Assembly: GCA_038363925.1 (NCBI GenBank)
Contig: JAQQWL010000002.1
Location: 5,208,001 to 5,272,000 of the forward strand
DNA from: Apiospora phragmitis
Taxonomy: Eukaryota > Ascomycota > Sordariomycetes > Amphisphaeriales > Apiosporaceae
Reading direction: 5' to 3'
DNA length: 64,000 nucleotides
The position numbers and the translations under genes are program-made. Numbering within the stretch: position 1 is the first letter of the stretch; each line of letters opens with the position of its first letter. This document shows positions 45,933-58,083 of this stretch, piece after piece. The notes below the pieces were generated by a model that saw only the letters and a program-made list of their open reading frames with translations, was not told the origin of the DNA and searched no databases.

Positions 45933-47171
45933 ATGTTCGACCATTTTGCCGACGTGACGGTTCCCGAGGGTGCCACACCAAGCGGCTTCGACAGCAATAA
46001 AGCAAGAGCGAACAAAAGCCTCGAGTCCATGGATCCCAACGTGTGGTCCCAATTGGCCATTGACGAGGCCAAAGAGGCCTTGAGAGGACAACTACAGTGG
46101 CGGATGGACCTCCATAATCGGGTCAATGAAACCGTGCTGGTCCGCCAATTACTCTCTTCACTGGGCACAACGGAGCCGATGGGCTCTTTCCAACCATCCG
46201 CGCAGGGATGTTCGCCCTGGTACCACGCCCAGGCCTTTGTGAACAAGGCACCACTGGGCGTCCTCAAGGCGATCCAAGGCTTGATGAAATTGAACAAGGT
46301 ACCCATCGTACTCCGAAGGGTGCTGGAGCGCCGAGGCCAAGAGGCGCTGTTGGATTTCATCGAGGACCCGGTCACGTACAAGAGAGAGCTTGGTGAATAC
46401 CATATCGACTTCGCTGGAGACGAGACCGACGCTGAGAAGCGACCGTCCAGAATTGAGGTCATGGAGGGAAGAGCTACGGGAGACGAGGATAGCCAGGGGC
46501 TCCGCCGCCTTGACCCAAGGCCCCAGGTAGAGAGAGGGTGGGAGACCATGGAAACACCCAAATATGAGCTTCTGGGGCCTTTGAGAGACAGGCTCACCCA
46601 AGAGAAGGAGGAAAGGGAGCTCGAAACAGGTTTGGATGAGAAGGACGAGACAGAAATCGAAGACGATACCGAGACCGAGACCGAAAGCGATACCCAAGAC
46701 AAATCCATACAATGCCCGAGTGGCCACAGGCGGGAGGTTGCTAGTGATCGCGCACCGAGATCGGAGGCCAGCGCCAGTGGAAGTGGCCTTTCCGATCCAA
46801 ACCAACCAGAAATGCATCATGGAAGGAAGCGCCCGCATGCAGATGGCGAAGAGAGTGACGATACCAGCAGAATCGGAGCCAATAATCCCCGTAAGGCAGC
46901 AAAAGCAAGCAGCACCTCTCAGTTTGTTCACCACCACAATGCCGCACCTCCAGAGACCCCACTGGAAGGACAGGAATTAGACACCAGCCTAACCGACATG
47001 CAACCTGTCTACCACCAGACCTGGACGGCAGCCGACAAGTTCTACGCCCTGAACAACCGTTTTATTGAACTCGTGGATACGCTCGCACTGCGGTCTACCG
47101 AAGAAAAGGACCGACTCGCCTTGCTAGATATGCTGTGCAAATTCGGCCCTAGATTGAATTCTTCACGTTGA
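45933..47171 (+). CDS. Acidic protein of unknown function
   Basis: ATG 45933 was chosen (context AAACCATG, start of 'MFDHFADVTVPEGATPSGF') over open upstream codons that lack structure. The product is 412 residues. The N-terminal half is helical ('LAIDEAKEALRGQLQWRMD'). The middle is strongly acidic with a Glu/Thr/Asp run near residue 235 ('EIEDDTETETESDTQD'). The C terminus has a further helix ('YALNNRFIELVDTLALRS'). No recognisable domain or signal peptide; probably nuclear or cytosolic. Frame intact. Confidence 0.6.
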   Translation: MFDHFADVTVPEGATPSGFDSNKARANKSLESMDPNVWSQLAIDEAKEALRGQLQWRMDLHNRVNETVLVRQLLSSLGTTEPMGSFQPSAQGCSPWYHAQAFVNKAPLGVLKAIQGLMKLNKVPIVLRRVLERRGQEALLDFIEDPVTYKRELGEYHIDFAGDETDAEKRPSRIEVMEGRATGDEDSQGLRRLDPRPQVERGWETMETPKYELLGPLRDRLTQEKEERELETGLDEKDETEIEDDTETETESDTQDKSIQCPSGHRREVASDRAPRSEASASGSGLSDPNQPEMHHGRKRPHADGEESDDTSRIGANNPRKAAKASSTSQFVHHHNAAPPETPLEGQELDTSLTDMQPVYHQTWTAADKFYALNNRFIELVDTLALRSTEEKDRLALLDMLCKFGPRLNSSR

Positions 47172-47597
47172 TTACCGCAGTGGAAATCTTGCTGCCCAGA
47201 ATGAGCCCGAGAGAAAAGAAACACGGGCGTCTCAACAGTGTCTGCAACCCGTACAAAACCGACAACGAAAGCTCATGATGACATCCTCACGCCGCACTGC
47301 TGCAACGGTCGGAAATACAAGGAGATGGGGCATTTAAGGACAAAAGAGATCAAAGGGGTGGGTCTAGAGAAACCGGTGTGTGTCTCTACTACCGGGGAGA
47401 GTTTTGAGGATGCTATGTGTATAAGTAGAAAGACCAGTGACAACCAGACGGTTTATGGTACCGCATTAGAGCGGACATCGGCCATATAATTGCATGATTC
47501 ATAAATCCCAAAGCAAAATCGAAGGCGTGAATGTATATTACCTGGGTAGTATTTCAGGACTGCCTCAAGCTTCAGTCGCCGCAGTGAGTGATGCAGT
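47172..47597. other. Intergenic between convergent genes
   Basis: No credible gene. Confidence 0.4.
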
Positions 47598-50500
47598 TCA
47601 CTGTAAAGGGTTGAAGTCCACCACCCTGTTGAGGCCTTTCTTGACAACTGCCACTTCCCCCTTGACAACAAACAATATGTCGCCCAGCTTCGTGATGCTG
47701 ACGAGAGGTTCATGGTTCGTACGGAGCCAGTCGACCGGTGGAGCGAAATGGAACATCAGCTTCTCGCTACCACGACCTTTCATCCCGTTGGCCTTGATAG
47801 AGCAGACCCATCCTTCTTTGTGGAGGAATATGAGCCGGTCACGGAACATGCCGATGACGAAAGAAACGGCTTCGCAGTGGCCTCGGCACTCGGGCAAAGC
47901 AGAGACGGCTTCCGCGCCCGTGGCGAAGCTATTGGCGGGGAAGCACGCTTTCCATGCTCCGGTATTTAACTCCTGCGTTGCAAAAGAGAGCATGAGCATG
48001 GCGTTGGTATTAGCAAAGATAGGGGACGCCTTGTGGATCTTTAAATTGGGGTGGGGGGTGGCCCTCGGGAAGGGATAAACCGGCTGGAACCGTCCAGGCT
48101 ATCTCTAGATCTGCCCACTTGTGAAGCCGAACTTTCGTCGCCGTCAGGTACAGTATCATCGAAGGGTCTTTCGAGCTTTGCACCCATACATGGGGCTCGG
48201 CACCGGTATCATTGCAACTTGCCAGCGCCGTCTGCTGCCCGTCCACTGTAGAGCAGACGATGGCTTGATCATCTGAGCAAATCAGGATAGAAGAGGAGTC
48301 TGGATGGCACAAGGACTGCCGTATCCACTTCAAAGAGACTTGATGCTTCCATAGACGTTTCGCAGCCCATTGGCCATCTTCTCGAGTGACTTCGTGTGCC
48401 ATCATGAAGCCATCCGTGTCCACACTAACCAGGAGACGGCGGAGTCTGGTTCTGGCAAAGTGGAGGGATTTGATGGACGAGACATGAGAGAGATAGAGTC
48501 CCCAGTGGTTTATCACTTTTTGTATTATGTACCGTCACAGAAGCGTCGTCCTTGCCGACAAAGAACACGTCGCCATCTGCATCGGTAGCCAGCGCCGATA
48601 TGCGCGACACCTCGGCATCCTGTTGATCATACGCGCCATCTTGGCTCCCACTCCCCAACGACGGCGACCGCACGCTCTCATGGCCGACATCTCTGCGGAA
48701 GAGCGAGATGGGGCTCCAGACGCTGCAGTTCCGAGTGCCGGCTCGGATGACGAGGAAGCGGGTATTGTCCGAGGCGAAGGCGAGGGACGCGACGGCGCCC
48801 TCACTGGGGCGTATGCGGTAGACCTTGTGCAGAGGTTCGGAAGTCGTACAGCTCGATGGCCCCCGTCGTTTTTGGCGGCGGCCAGCGTCCACCCGTCCGG
48901 GGAGGAAACGAGGGTGGAGAAGCATACCGATGCCAATCTCGCAACGACATTGCCGGCTTCCGTGTCGAATAGCACGAGCTCGGCGGTGCCGTAGTTCACC
49001 GCCAGCAGCGAGGTGTCCGGGAGACGGCTAAATGCCATGCAGTAGATCTGGATGATTTTCTCTTGCTCGACGTCATCGGAGACCCCCTTCTCGTGATCGA
49101 CCACCTGGTGCGACTCCGACTCGTAGTTGTACACCAAAACACTTCGGCAGGTGTATTCGACGGCCAGAAGACCCAAGTCCGGGTTGAAGGTGGCGCATTG
49201 CGGGGCAATGCCGCTGTACCAGTTCCTGTACGGGTCGTCGAGATTGTCGGTCCAGCTGGTGGCCTCGAACGTCTGGCTGATCAGGTTCATGGCGAGCAGG
49301 GTGTTGTTCTGCAGGGCCACCAGGAGAAGCTGGTCATCGTCCACAAAGTGCATGGCGAGGCAGTTGTATCTCGCCCTGACCTCCCATTGCGTCTCCCACG
49401 TTTCAGTATTCCATATGCGAACGATACGTTTCCCGAAGCTTGCCAATAGTGGCCGAGAGGTAGCAACGTGCAGATGGGTGACGGGGCCGCCATGGGAAAC
49501 GGTCTTTTCTTCGAGGCAGGTTTTGTCGTTGAATAATGCATACCCTTCCAAGAGAAGTGCCGATGCAGAATGCGTTATCGTACACGCCGATGGAGTGAAG
49601 CCTCTCGCGTCTGGCCACCACCGAGGAGCTCCCTGTGGTCGGATCACTGGGTATAACCGCACACAAGTAGTCATCCCAGGTTTTTGCCGACAGCCCGCGT
49701 ACCTCGAGTGCTGCTGAGGTCCCTGAAGAAGCAAATTGGGAATACGGTGCCGATTCGGTCGGGCAGAAGGGTGGGATGAGGTGTAAGATGGACTCGGGAT
49801 GGGCCAATAGCTGCCTGCTGAACTTGCCGACCAGCCTAACAAGATCGGTAGCCCACGCGTCGACAACGATGACTTCGTCCCCCAGCAGGAGGTTGACACG
49901 AGACTTTCGGCGTAGGAAGAGTTTGAGTACTTGTGCCATCTGCAGCACCGTGTCCAGCTCACCCATGTTGGCCAGATGTTCGATCCAGTGTAGTACGTTG
50001 GTCTTGAGGAACAGGGCGAGAGCCTCCAAGAGGTCCGAGTCCGAAGCAGAGCACTTGTTGACATGCTCATGAACGGCGGTGCACGCATACGAGGCAAATG
50101 CGGACTGTCCATGAGCAGTAGCAACCATTTTGCGCTTTTTGGCCTTGAGTTCGGGGCCATTCAGATAGTCAAGGCAGGCCATGGCCAGAGTCTTGTTCGC
50201 ACTCTCTTCGTCGATCGTCAGGGCGTCGAACTCCGAGTTGATGTCTCTGCGCATAAGGAAGCGCGTGGCGCTAGAGTGTCGCATCTTGACGTAGGAGCCG
50301 TCGTCGACATACACCAAGTCATAACAGTACTGGGACAGGACAGTTTCCACATCGCTAATCTCATCCATAGTCTGGTTTTCAAGGACAAACCTCAGCTCTG
50401 CCGTGGTCAAAGGCCGGATAGCACATGTAACCCAAACAAGGATCTCTCGGGACAGGCCGTCCTTGTCGGGCATGGTTTGCAGTATCCGTGCATAGAGCTG

Positions 50501-52539
50501 ATCCATCCCTGGCGGGGTTTCCTCGAGTGCTTTAAGTCGGGCTTGAGAACCAACAATCTTCCGCAGCCTTCGGAGCACCAGAACGACCCAAAGAAAGCAC
50601 GCGTTGGACTTTCCGAGCACGAGCTCTTTCAACCTACTTCTCTCCCCTTTTGTTGCGCCCTGGAGCTCGTGCTCTGTTGCGTCGAGATACCTGGCAATGT
50701 CTTCTTGAACATCCGGTATATGAATATCTCTTGGTGTGATCAGCGCGGGGGGAAATGGAGTAGTGCGTATGTGGATGCCTGCAAGTCGCAATGATCCTGA
50801 CAAGCCCTTTTGACTTTTCCATAACTCGTAGCAGGAACTTTGCGAGTTCGTGCCCTGCCCGACATTCGTCAATGGCATCGACCACCAAATATGTTGGTTG
50901 CTGGTCAAGCGAAGCTCGAAATATTCCCTGGTCCCAAAGTTTCCTGTACAAGGCCCTGGATTCGCCTGATGCCACGCTTGGGTCTCTTCTGCAGATCTGG
51001 AGGATCCGTCGCCTCACATCGGTGTGCTTTGACATCTGCCAGGTAATGGAAAGCAGAAAGTTCTCCATGGATGACCTACCCTTGTCGCCGTGCCTGAAGA
51101 AGTAATAGCAGCATCGGTTGTTTGCGAGCTTTAGTTCCTCCACAACATGGCCGGCGAGATACGACTTGCCACAGCCGGGTGGGCCCCTGACCCAGAAAAT
51201 GCTAGAATGTGTCGCATCTCGAAGCCACTTGCAGTAGTCGTCATCCGTACACAACCACTCGCATGTTCCCGGGTGGCGATCAGTTCGGACTCGGTGCAGC
51301 TCATCGGCAGGGGCCTCCCATACACCGAGAAGCTCGCTGATTTCAGTGTCGCTCTGGTAAATGCTGCTATCGGGCGATGCGGCGGTTTCCATTTCACGCC
51401 CCGGCCCGGCGTTGATTGGTAGACAGGATGATATGGCTTGCCATATGGCAATAAAGTTGTGTTCATCGGCGGACTCAAACTTACACACGATCCGGTGGTC
51501 ACCGTATAGGAGAGCGGACTGTTCATGTGCATAGTTGAGGACAGCGTCTAGCTTGGGGACTATCATGACGTCTCTTAGACCCCCCACACTCAAAGGCTCT
51601 GTTTCATAGAAGGAATGGATCATGATATCTGTTGAGTGGGTCGGGAACAGCGTATTTATCGTCTGGACCGTATCCGAGTTCCTGCGTAAGTCTTCGAGAT
51701 ATGGTTTCAATCCCGAGGTCATCCGGAAGATCCTGTCCAGTATCGGTGTCAATTCGGATCCAGTATGTGGAGTGGCAATAAACACTATGGCCGTGATTCT
51801 CTCGGCGATGTCCCTGTATACAGACATCTGCTTGGCAAGGATGTAAGTCTGTTTCATGATGAGACCGCCCATACTGTGGCCGACAAGAATGATGGGACAC
51901 TGCTCCGTCGTCAGTGATCGCCTAGTTGTAATTCAACGTGTAGAGGTGCGATGAATAATCTGGCTTGGGCGCGATCACTTTGGGTGAGATGACTCGAATA
52001 GGAAAGGGATGCATACATTTGAGTCATTGACGATGGGATTGTTGAGCAAATTGTTTAGCAACGACTTGGAGAAGTCCCGAATGTTCAGTGTGCTGCTTTT
52101 CTTGAAGTTTGAATCGTATCCAAAGACGTGGACGCCGGCTTCCCGAAAGGGGGCCTGCCTCGGGAGCAAATCGCGAGGCCAAAGGATGCCATTCTTGGAC
52201 CAAGTATGTTCAGAGTCTCCACCTAATCCGTGCACGAATACGATATGGGCTGTGGCTGGGTGTCCAAGGACGGCCGGTGAACAGTCGTGAGACCTAAGGG
52301 GCCTTTAGTATTTACGTCACCGGTGCTTGACGACTGGGATGGAGATTGGCGAAGAGAGAAATGACGTGAAAAGCGGGATCGGGTGGCAGAGTGGTTTGCT
52401 TCGGCAAGGAACCGGCATCAGATTGTGACCAGCCAGCACTGGAAGAGCACGAGACACGATCTTCCGAGCTGGATTGCGTGTGGTAGGGCGGCCTTTGCGG
52501 AGAGCCCATGGTGGTCAATTCCGGAATGTCATTTGTCAA
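47598..52539 (-). pseudogene. Hydrolase-NACHT-WD40 NLR, multiply frameshifted
   Basis: The layout is that of a fungal NLR: N-terminal 'GPLGLTTVHRPSLDTQP', an alpha/beta-hydrolase domain ('VFVHGLGGDSEHTWSKNG', nucleophile motif GHSMGG), a NACHT NTPase (Walker A 'FWVRGPPGCGKSYLAGH' near 51160-51190, Walker B 'TYLVVDAIDECRAG'), winged-helix-like and helical linkers, then WD40-type repeats ('VRIWNTETWETQWEV', 'MAFSRLPDTSLLAV'). ATG at 52539; one intron, 51900-52016. Frame changes lie near 52390 and 52255 (one base missing each), and near 50790, 49550, 48860-48864 (C5), 48837, 48500-48503 (C4) and 48040-48042 (T3) (one extra each). Corrected, it would be about 1,600 residues, as usual. Such NLRs act in non-self recognition and regulated cell death. 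Confidence 0.8.
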
Positions 52540-53635
52540 CTGCTACCACAGTCTGCATCCGAGGTCAGCGCCAGAGGAGGACTCATATGGCCGCATCGTG
52601 CTGTAGACGCTGTAAGGAAAACCCCGAATCACGTATCTTGGGTATAGTTTGAGCTTACCGAGGCTGGCGTACTTATGTAGACTAATATGGCTGAACTGGT
52701 GCTAGCGCATTCGATGTAAGGGTAGCAGCGACAAAAGTTGATAATCCCCTTTACCGGGATGAGTAAGTGCCCCGGGACATATACATTTCTTGACAGGCGT
52801 GCTGCTTGGTTTTCTGACACATCATAGAATAATACGCTACATGATAGACCTCGAGAACAGATATCCCGAATCATATGAGGAGTGGGCCAGGGGCAGGAAC
52901 GAGCCAGTTTGTCCGCCAAAGGCAGATTCGGGACTGAAGTGGCCATATCAGATATAACATTAGACGCCAGGAATATGAATGCTTGGATCTGGGGGAGGAG
53001 ATATCACGCGCTGAAGCGGGTAGGATACTTTTAGTATGTTCATAGATTGGAAGTACCGAAAGCCGTAGTCCGACATAGGTCTAAATTCCATACTCATATG
53101 CGTACGCTTCATATCCATGCAAACATAGTATATACCCCTGGTTATCCTATTAATTGGCGCGCCGGCTAACTCTGTAATTACTTAGTCAATAGTGCAGCAT
53201 GGCAAGGAAGTAACGAACCCCGCATCGCCTGATATAAATCTACGTTTAAACTTCCTAACGATACTAAAAGGAAAGGGGGGAATATAATATAGAATTATTA
53301 ACGTCTAATACCCATTGCTTGGCTGCACAGCCAGGCCGCACCCGCTCGGTTGTTCCTAGCCCGGAACGCCCTAGCTTCGAGGGAGTATCCGCTTGGGTGC
53401 TACATTACCCCGATAAAAGAATCGCCGTTGCCGTAATTCTACCACCATTCCCGTTCTTCGCTACGACGCTGCGGGAATTTATATTATGCGAGTTCTGCAA
53501 GTCGCAGGTACGTGCGTTCGCGATGTCTGAAGATTTAAACCCGCTCAATGCATTTTGGGCCCCTGGCAAGTTGCTGTGTCAGTTTCTCTCACTCTCTCTC
53601 TCTTCTCTGGCTAGCTAAGGAAACACCAGGCCAAG
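52540..53635. other. Intergenic between divergent genes
   Basis: About 1.1 kb. The middle (53150-53310) is AT-richer than its surroundings, with runs such as AATATAATATAG, and may be an old, weakly mutated repeat. CTCTCTCTCT lies at about 53590, just before the amidohydrolase start. Confidence 0.4.
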
Positions 53636-55372
53636 ATGCATTTCAGGAGCGCGCCACTGTTTCTATCGCTTGTCGCCCGAGCATGGGTCGCCAAGGCGGC
53701 CGGCATCACGGCCCAAAACGATACAGCCGTCTGTGGCAAGCTGGCGGACGTGGCCCAATCGTACAAGAGCGGCGCGCTCCGCGGTGATCTGCTGCTCTTC
53801 AACGGCACAATCCACACCATGGACGCGGCCGAGACCGTAGCCACGGTCGTCGGCATCAGGGAGGGCAGCATCGTCTACGTGGGCGACAGCGTGGCCGACG
53901 CGCGCAAGGGCTTCCTCGGTAGCCCGCCGACCGTCGACCTGGGCGGGCGCGTGGCCGTCCCGGGCCTCGTCGAGAGCCACAACCACATCGTCCTGATGGG
54001 CAACCGGCCGGGCTACCACACGCCGCTCGAGAACGCGTACTCGGTCGCCGACGTGCAGCAGACTTTTACCGCGCGCGTCCGCCGCGACGCCGTGCCCCCG
54101 GGCAGCTTCCTCACCACCATCGGCGGCTTCCACCCGAACCAGTTCCGCGAGCGCCGGCTGCCGACGCTCGAGGAGCTCGACGCGGTGCTGCCGCAGCACC
54201 CGGCCTTTGTCTCGATAGGTTTTACCGGGCCGAGCGTGACCAACAGCCTGGGCAAGGCCTACTTCGAGTCGTCCGCCCTCGCAGCGACGGGGCCCGTCGC
54301 CGTCAGCGCCAACGGGTCCATCGCGGCGGGCGTCGAGAATGGTAAAGCCCTGCTCGCGCTGCGCCAGCAGCTCACGTTCGGCAACCGCACGCGCGGCGTC
54401 CGGGACGCCATGGCCTACGCCGTGAGCATGGGCATCACGACGCACCTGGACCAGGGGGCGTTCCAGGCCACGGGCACGCCGGCGGACGGCGCGGCGCACG
54501 AGGACAACTACGCCATGTACGACCCGTGGCTGGCCGTGTACGGGGCGCGCCAGGGCACCGTGCGCCTGCGCATCAACTACCTGCACCAAGACAACGGCAC
54601 GGGGGTGCCCGCGCTGACACAGCGGCTGCGCAACGCCTTCCCCTTCTTCGGCGGCGATATGGTGCGCACGGGCGGCATCGGCGAGTTCATCGCGGACCTC
54701 GACGAGTACAGCGGGGGCCCCGTGTTCGAGGCCGCGGCCCTGGCGACGGCCCGGGCCCGGTGGCGCGTCGAGGTGCATTCGCTGACGGCGGACGACTTCC
54801 GGACGCAGATCGAGGCCTTCGAGAAGGTCGACGCCGAGGTCGGCATCCGGGACCTCCGCTGGGTCGTCGCCCACGTGCCCCTCATCACGGCCGAGTACCT
54901 CGCCCGCCTCAAGAAGGTCGGCGGCGGCGTCAACCTGTCCAGCTGGCAGTACCTCGCGGGGGCCGGCCCGGGCGCGGGCCCGCCCTACCGGACCATCGTC
55001 GACAGCGGCATCCCGGCCGGCATCGGCGGCGACGGCATGCAGGTCGCGCCGATGAACCCGTGGGTGCAGGCGTACTACGCCGTCACCGGCAAGAACGCCC
55101 TCGGCGACCAGATCAACGAGGGCCAGCAGATCACCCGGCGGGAGTTCTTGCGCATGTACACGCGCGCCAACCAGTGGTTCCTGGGCGGGCCGGACGAGCC
55201 CCTCTTGGGTGCGTTGGAGGTCGGCCGGCTGGGCGATGTTGTCGTGCTGAACGAGGACTATTTCGGCGTGCCGGACGAGGACCTCAGGAAGCTGAGCTCT
55301 GTCCTGACTGTGGTTGGCGGCGCCGTTGTCCACGACACTGGCGCGGTCGCCGGCTGTGCGGCTGGCCTCTAA
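53636..55372 (+). CDS. Secreted YtcJ-like amidohydrolase (family 3)
   Basis: A 578-residue intact frame. Residues 1-22 form a signal peptide. Then comes the beta-sandwich strand typical of metal-dependent amidohydrolases ('DLLLFNGTIHTMDAA'), the HxH metal motif H115/H117 in 'VPGLVESHNHIVLMG', further conserved histidines ('VEVHSLTADD', 'VVAHVPLI'), and a late Asp ('GIGGDGMQVAP'). The C-terminal 'GRLGDVVVLNEDYFGV' closes the sandwich domain. Length fits bacterial and fungal YtcJ-like enzymes, which hydrolyse N-substituted amides or related bonds. Export makes a nutrient or xenobiotic substrate likely; it is not predictable. Codons are strongly GC3-biased, producing a 582-residue false frame on the opposite strand. 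Convergent with the ferric reductase gene. Confidence 0.88.
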   Translation: MHFRSAPLFLSLVARAWVAKAAGITAQNDTAVCGKLADVAQSYKSGALRGDLLLFNGTIHTMDAAETVATVVGIREGSIVYVGDSVADARKGFLGSPPTVDLGGRVAVPGLVESHNHIVLMGNRPGYHTPLENAYSVADVQQTFTARVRRDAVPPGSFLTTIGGFHPNQFRERRLPTLEELDAVLPQHPAFVSIGFTGPSVTNSLGKAYFESSALAATGPVAVSANGSIAAGVENGKALLALRQQLTFGNRTRGVRDAMAYAVSMGITTHLDQGAFQATGTPADGAAHEDNYAMYDPWLAVYGARQGTVRLRINYLHQDNGTGVPALTQRLRNAFPFFGGDMVRTGGIGEFIADLDEYSGGPVFEAAALATARARWRVEVHSLTADDFRTQIEAFEKVDAEVGIRDLRWVVAHVPLITAEYLARLKKVGGGVNLSSWQYLAGAGPGAGPPYRTIVDSGIPAGIGGDGMQVAPMNPWVQAYYAVTGKNALGDQINEGQQITRREFLRMYTRANQWFLGGPDEPLLGALEVGRLGDVVVLNEDYFGVPDEDLRKLSSVLTVVGGAVVHDTGAVAGCAAGL

Positions 55373-55442
55373 CGTGATTGAAAGTATCCAGGTTAATAAG
55401 TTTATATACACTATAATCTATAATATTCCCATGATATGGACA

Positions 55443-57357
55443 TTAGCATGCGAAGCTCTCTTCCCGGAACTTTACCGCTAGCCCCCTTTTACCGAGTCCA
55501 ACGACGATTGACCTGACCTCATCCGCCATTCCCGGCGGCCCGCAAACAGCAACGGCCGTGCCACCACTCATCCGCCGTGCCACATCCTCCAGGACAGACT
55601 TGAAGTCAAAGCGCATGCCCACCAAGATGGACACGTTGGTGTGGCCCCACAGCATATTCGTCGATGTGCCATCTACGGCATGGCCTACTACCTTTGCCAC
55701 AGCCTTCACGAGGGCTGCACTTCGCACTCCCAGTACAGTTCGGTCTTCCCAGATGACAATGTGTTCCTCTTGATAAGGGGTAGCATCGCCGTGATCCCCA
55801 CTCCACCCGCAACACAGACCAGATTCGGATGCTTCGGGTAAGGGTCCAAACAGAGCCGCTGGGATAGGGAGATCTCAGTACCATAGGATGATTCTACCAA
55901 GACTCGTATTCGCTGTCTGTTTCCAGCATACTTGCGAAGAATTCTAGTGAGACCGCCTCTACTCCGAACGAAGAAGAATATACCAGGGGCATTTGACACG
56001 AGGGCTCCGTTCTTCTCTTCATGTTCAGGCGATGGGGCATTGGAATCCTGGTCTGGAAGTAACCCGCTGCGAGCCGAGGAACCCACGGCCGCGACAGAGA
56101 ATGGGTGGTTCTCCCAAATGCGCCATCTCAGCGATGGGAAATACAGATATGCATGCCCTTCTGCGTCCACGCCAGGGACTTCTACCATCAGGTAGTAGGG
56201 GTCAACGACTGACACCCTAGCCTCTCTCAGGAGCCTGTTCCTGAAGATTCGAAGCGGTCTTGCCAGCAGACGGTCGAAGCCCCAGACGCCAAACGCTGCG
56301 ACGATCCAAGCCTGATACTCCCATCTCCAGCCGTAACGATAGAAGATGTGCATGCAACAGCCAACCAAAGCCAATGCAACCAGCGCGATATGGGACGCCA
56401 GAAAGGCTTCGTATGCTCTCCGTCGGAAGGGTAGGGTCGAAGAAGGGATGAGAATAGCAAGGGCTACCAAAGTGATGATGCCCCATATCAAATAACCTTT
56501 CGGTGTGACGACCGCAGCTTCTCGTATCCCATTGTGGTATTTCTGCAAGTATATGCCAGAGTGAAGGCAGGCTTGCAGGATGCTGATCACCGCAGTCCAG
56601 CGATGAAGGAGGAGGAAGGTGGAGTGCGACCAGTCTGTCAGATGTAGAAGAGCGCTGTTGCGGCTGGAGTACAGTACCGACAAAGCGAGGTCAACGAAGC
56701 TGAAGAGCCCGACGCGGTGTCCGAGTAGCGAAATGAGCTCCTCCTTGGGTACTGAGGCAGGGTACGCCACGGTTGAGAGTACGATATTGGCTAGCCACAA
56801 ACATGCGATGAATAGAGCTTGTCCTCGGGTAGGAACGACCCCAAGTCCCAGGATGGGAACGGCATGGTGGCTTCCGAGTACAGGGGAGTCGATGATGTGG
56901 GCAAATATGCGGCTGGATAAAGACGGTGATAGGGGCAGAAGACGGAAAAGCGATAAGAATATTGGAACCAGGATTCCCGTGCCCAATAGAGCTATTCTAC
57001 ATCCAATTTAGTAAGCCGCACTTGATAAATTGTTCAGAAAGAGGAATACCCAAATCGCCCCGCCCTGTCTTTCGCCTGACGAAACTGGGCGTCGCCATTG
57101 AGCTTGGTGGCACTACGAAAGGCCACTATAGTTGGGCTCAAGAAGTCGTTCCGTGTCCAAGGGTTTGGATCCTCATCAGGCGGCAGTTTCTCCAGGCTAC
57201 CATTTGACCTCCTACAACATGTTTCTATGCATGGTGAATTGTACGCTCGAATCTTCTCGTAGACGAGGCTTCGCTGGTAGCTGACGTTTTTGTCGGAGCG
57301 TCCCTGTGATCCACGGACAGGAACACCGAGTGCAAACAGAAAGATCGAAGGAGTCAT
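55443..57357 (-). CDS. FRE-type ferric reductase, one frameshift
   Basis: Exon 1 57050-57357 starts 'MTPSIFLFALGVPVRG' (signal-like) with a short Cys-containing ectodomain. A 53-bp intron (56997-57049, GTATTC, branch CTTACTAA, TGTAG) joins it to exon 2, giving 'RFGIALLGTGILVPIFL', the usual first TM helix. Next come the ferric-reductase TM block with heme histidines ('LLHRWTAVISILQACLHSG', 'LASHIALVALALVGCCMH'), an FAD-binding motif 'HPFSV', and NADPH-binding motifs 'CVAGGVGITAML' and 'AVCGPPGMADEV'. One G is missing in the GGG complementary to 55729-55731; four G gives 'LYWGVRSAALVKAV', and the total is then 621 codons. It would reduce Fe(III) or Cu(II) at the plasma membrane for uptake. N-terminal exon is less certain than the rest. 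Confidence 0.78.
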
Positions 57358-58083
57358 TGGTATCAAGGGTTAGGGGGTTCCAGCGATGATTCGGGATACG
57401 GTGAGGGGGGTATCATTGCGTCCTAATCATATAGCAATGGAAGCGCAGGTCGTCGGATTTTGCGCAACGTCCTGAGCCACCGAGAGTTCATGACTGCAGT
57501 ACACGAAAGTCTATTAACCGAATAATGTTGATGTTGGCGTTGTAACACTTCCGGCAGCCAATCACTTGCGGGTCAAGAACCGATGGCTGTCAAAGCTGTC
57601 AATGTGGTTACACTGTCAGGTGGCATAAGAAGACTAATTTGTCTGCGGTTCAGGGGTATTTGCTGTAAGTTTGCCGCATACAACCTTCCAGAAGGTTTCC
57701 GGCATCGGGTGAACCCACCTGTTCGCATATGCAGTCAACTTTGTCTCGTTCATAACAATGACATCTCGACGTGCCACACAAGACAGAATGCCCCAAGGCA
57801 CCGCTCCGGTCGACCGGGTTATAACCGGCTGGTTCTTAATTAGGATACATAATAAGTACATAGTAATACAGCTATCGTACAGTCTGGGATTGAGGTTACC
57901 GGAAACTCATGATAAGGGGTAATATACATGCCATCTTGTCCTAAGCAAGGGGGTTCAAAGCTTCATCCGTAGCTTCCCATACCTATATTACATTTCAATA
58001 AGGCAATTTGAAGAATCGAGCGAGAGCACCGCCCGCATCCATCCCCACGACCAGGTCGGAGCCCCACAGTGCCTGCCACCTTC
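57358..58083. other. Intergenic, nothing recognised
   Basis: Upstream region of the ferric reductase and 3' flank of the HsbA-like gene; a locally AT-rich patch lies at 57840-57900. Confidence 0.4.

Noticed and set aside
53663..55411. 582-codon open frame on the minus strand
   Set aside because: Antisense shadow of the GC3-rich amidohydrolase gene; rich in Arg/Val/Ala/His without domains.
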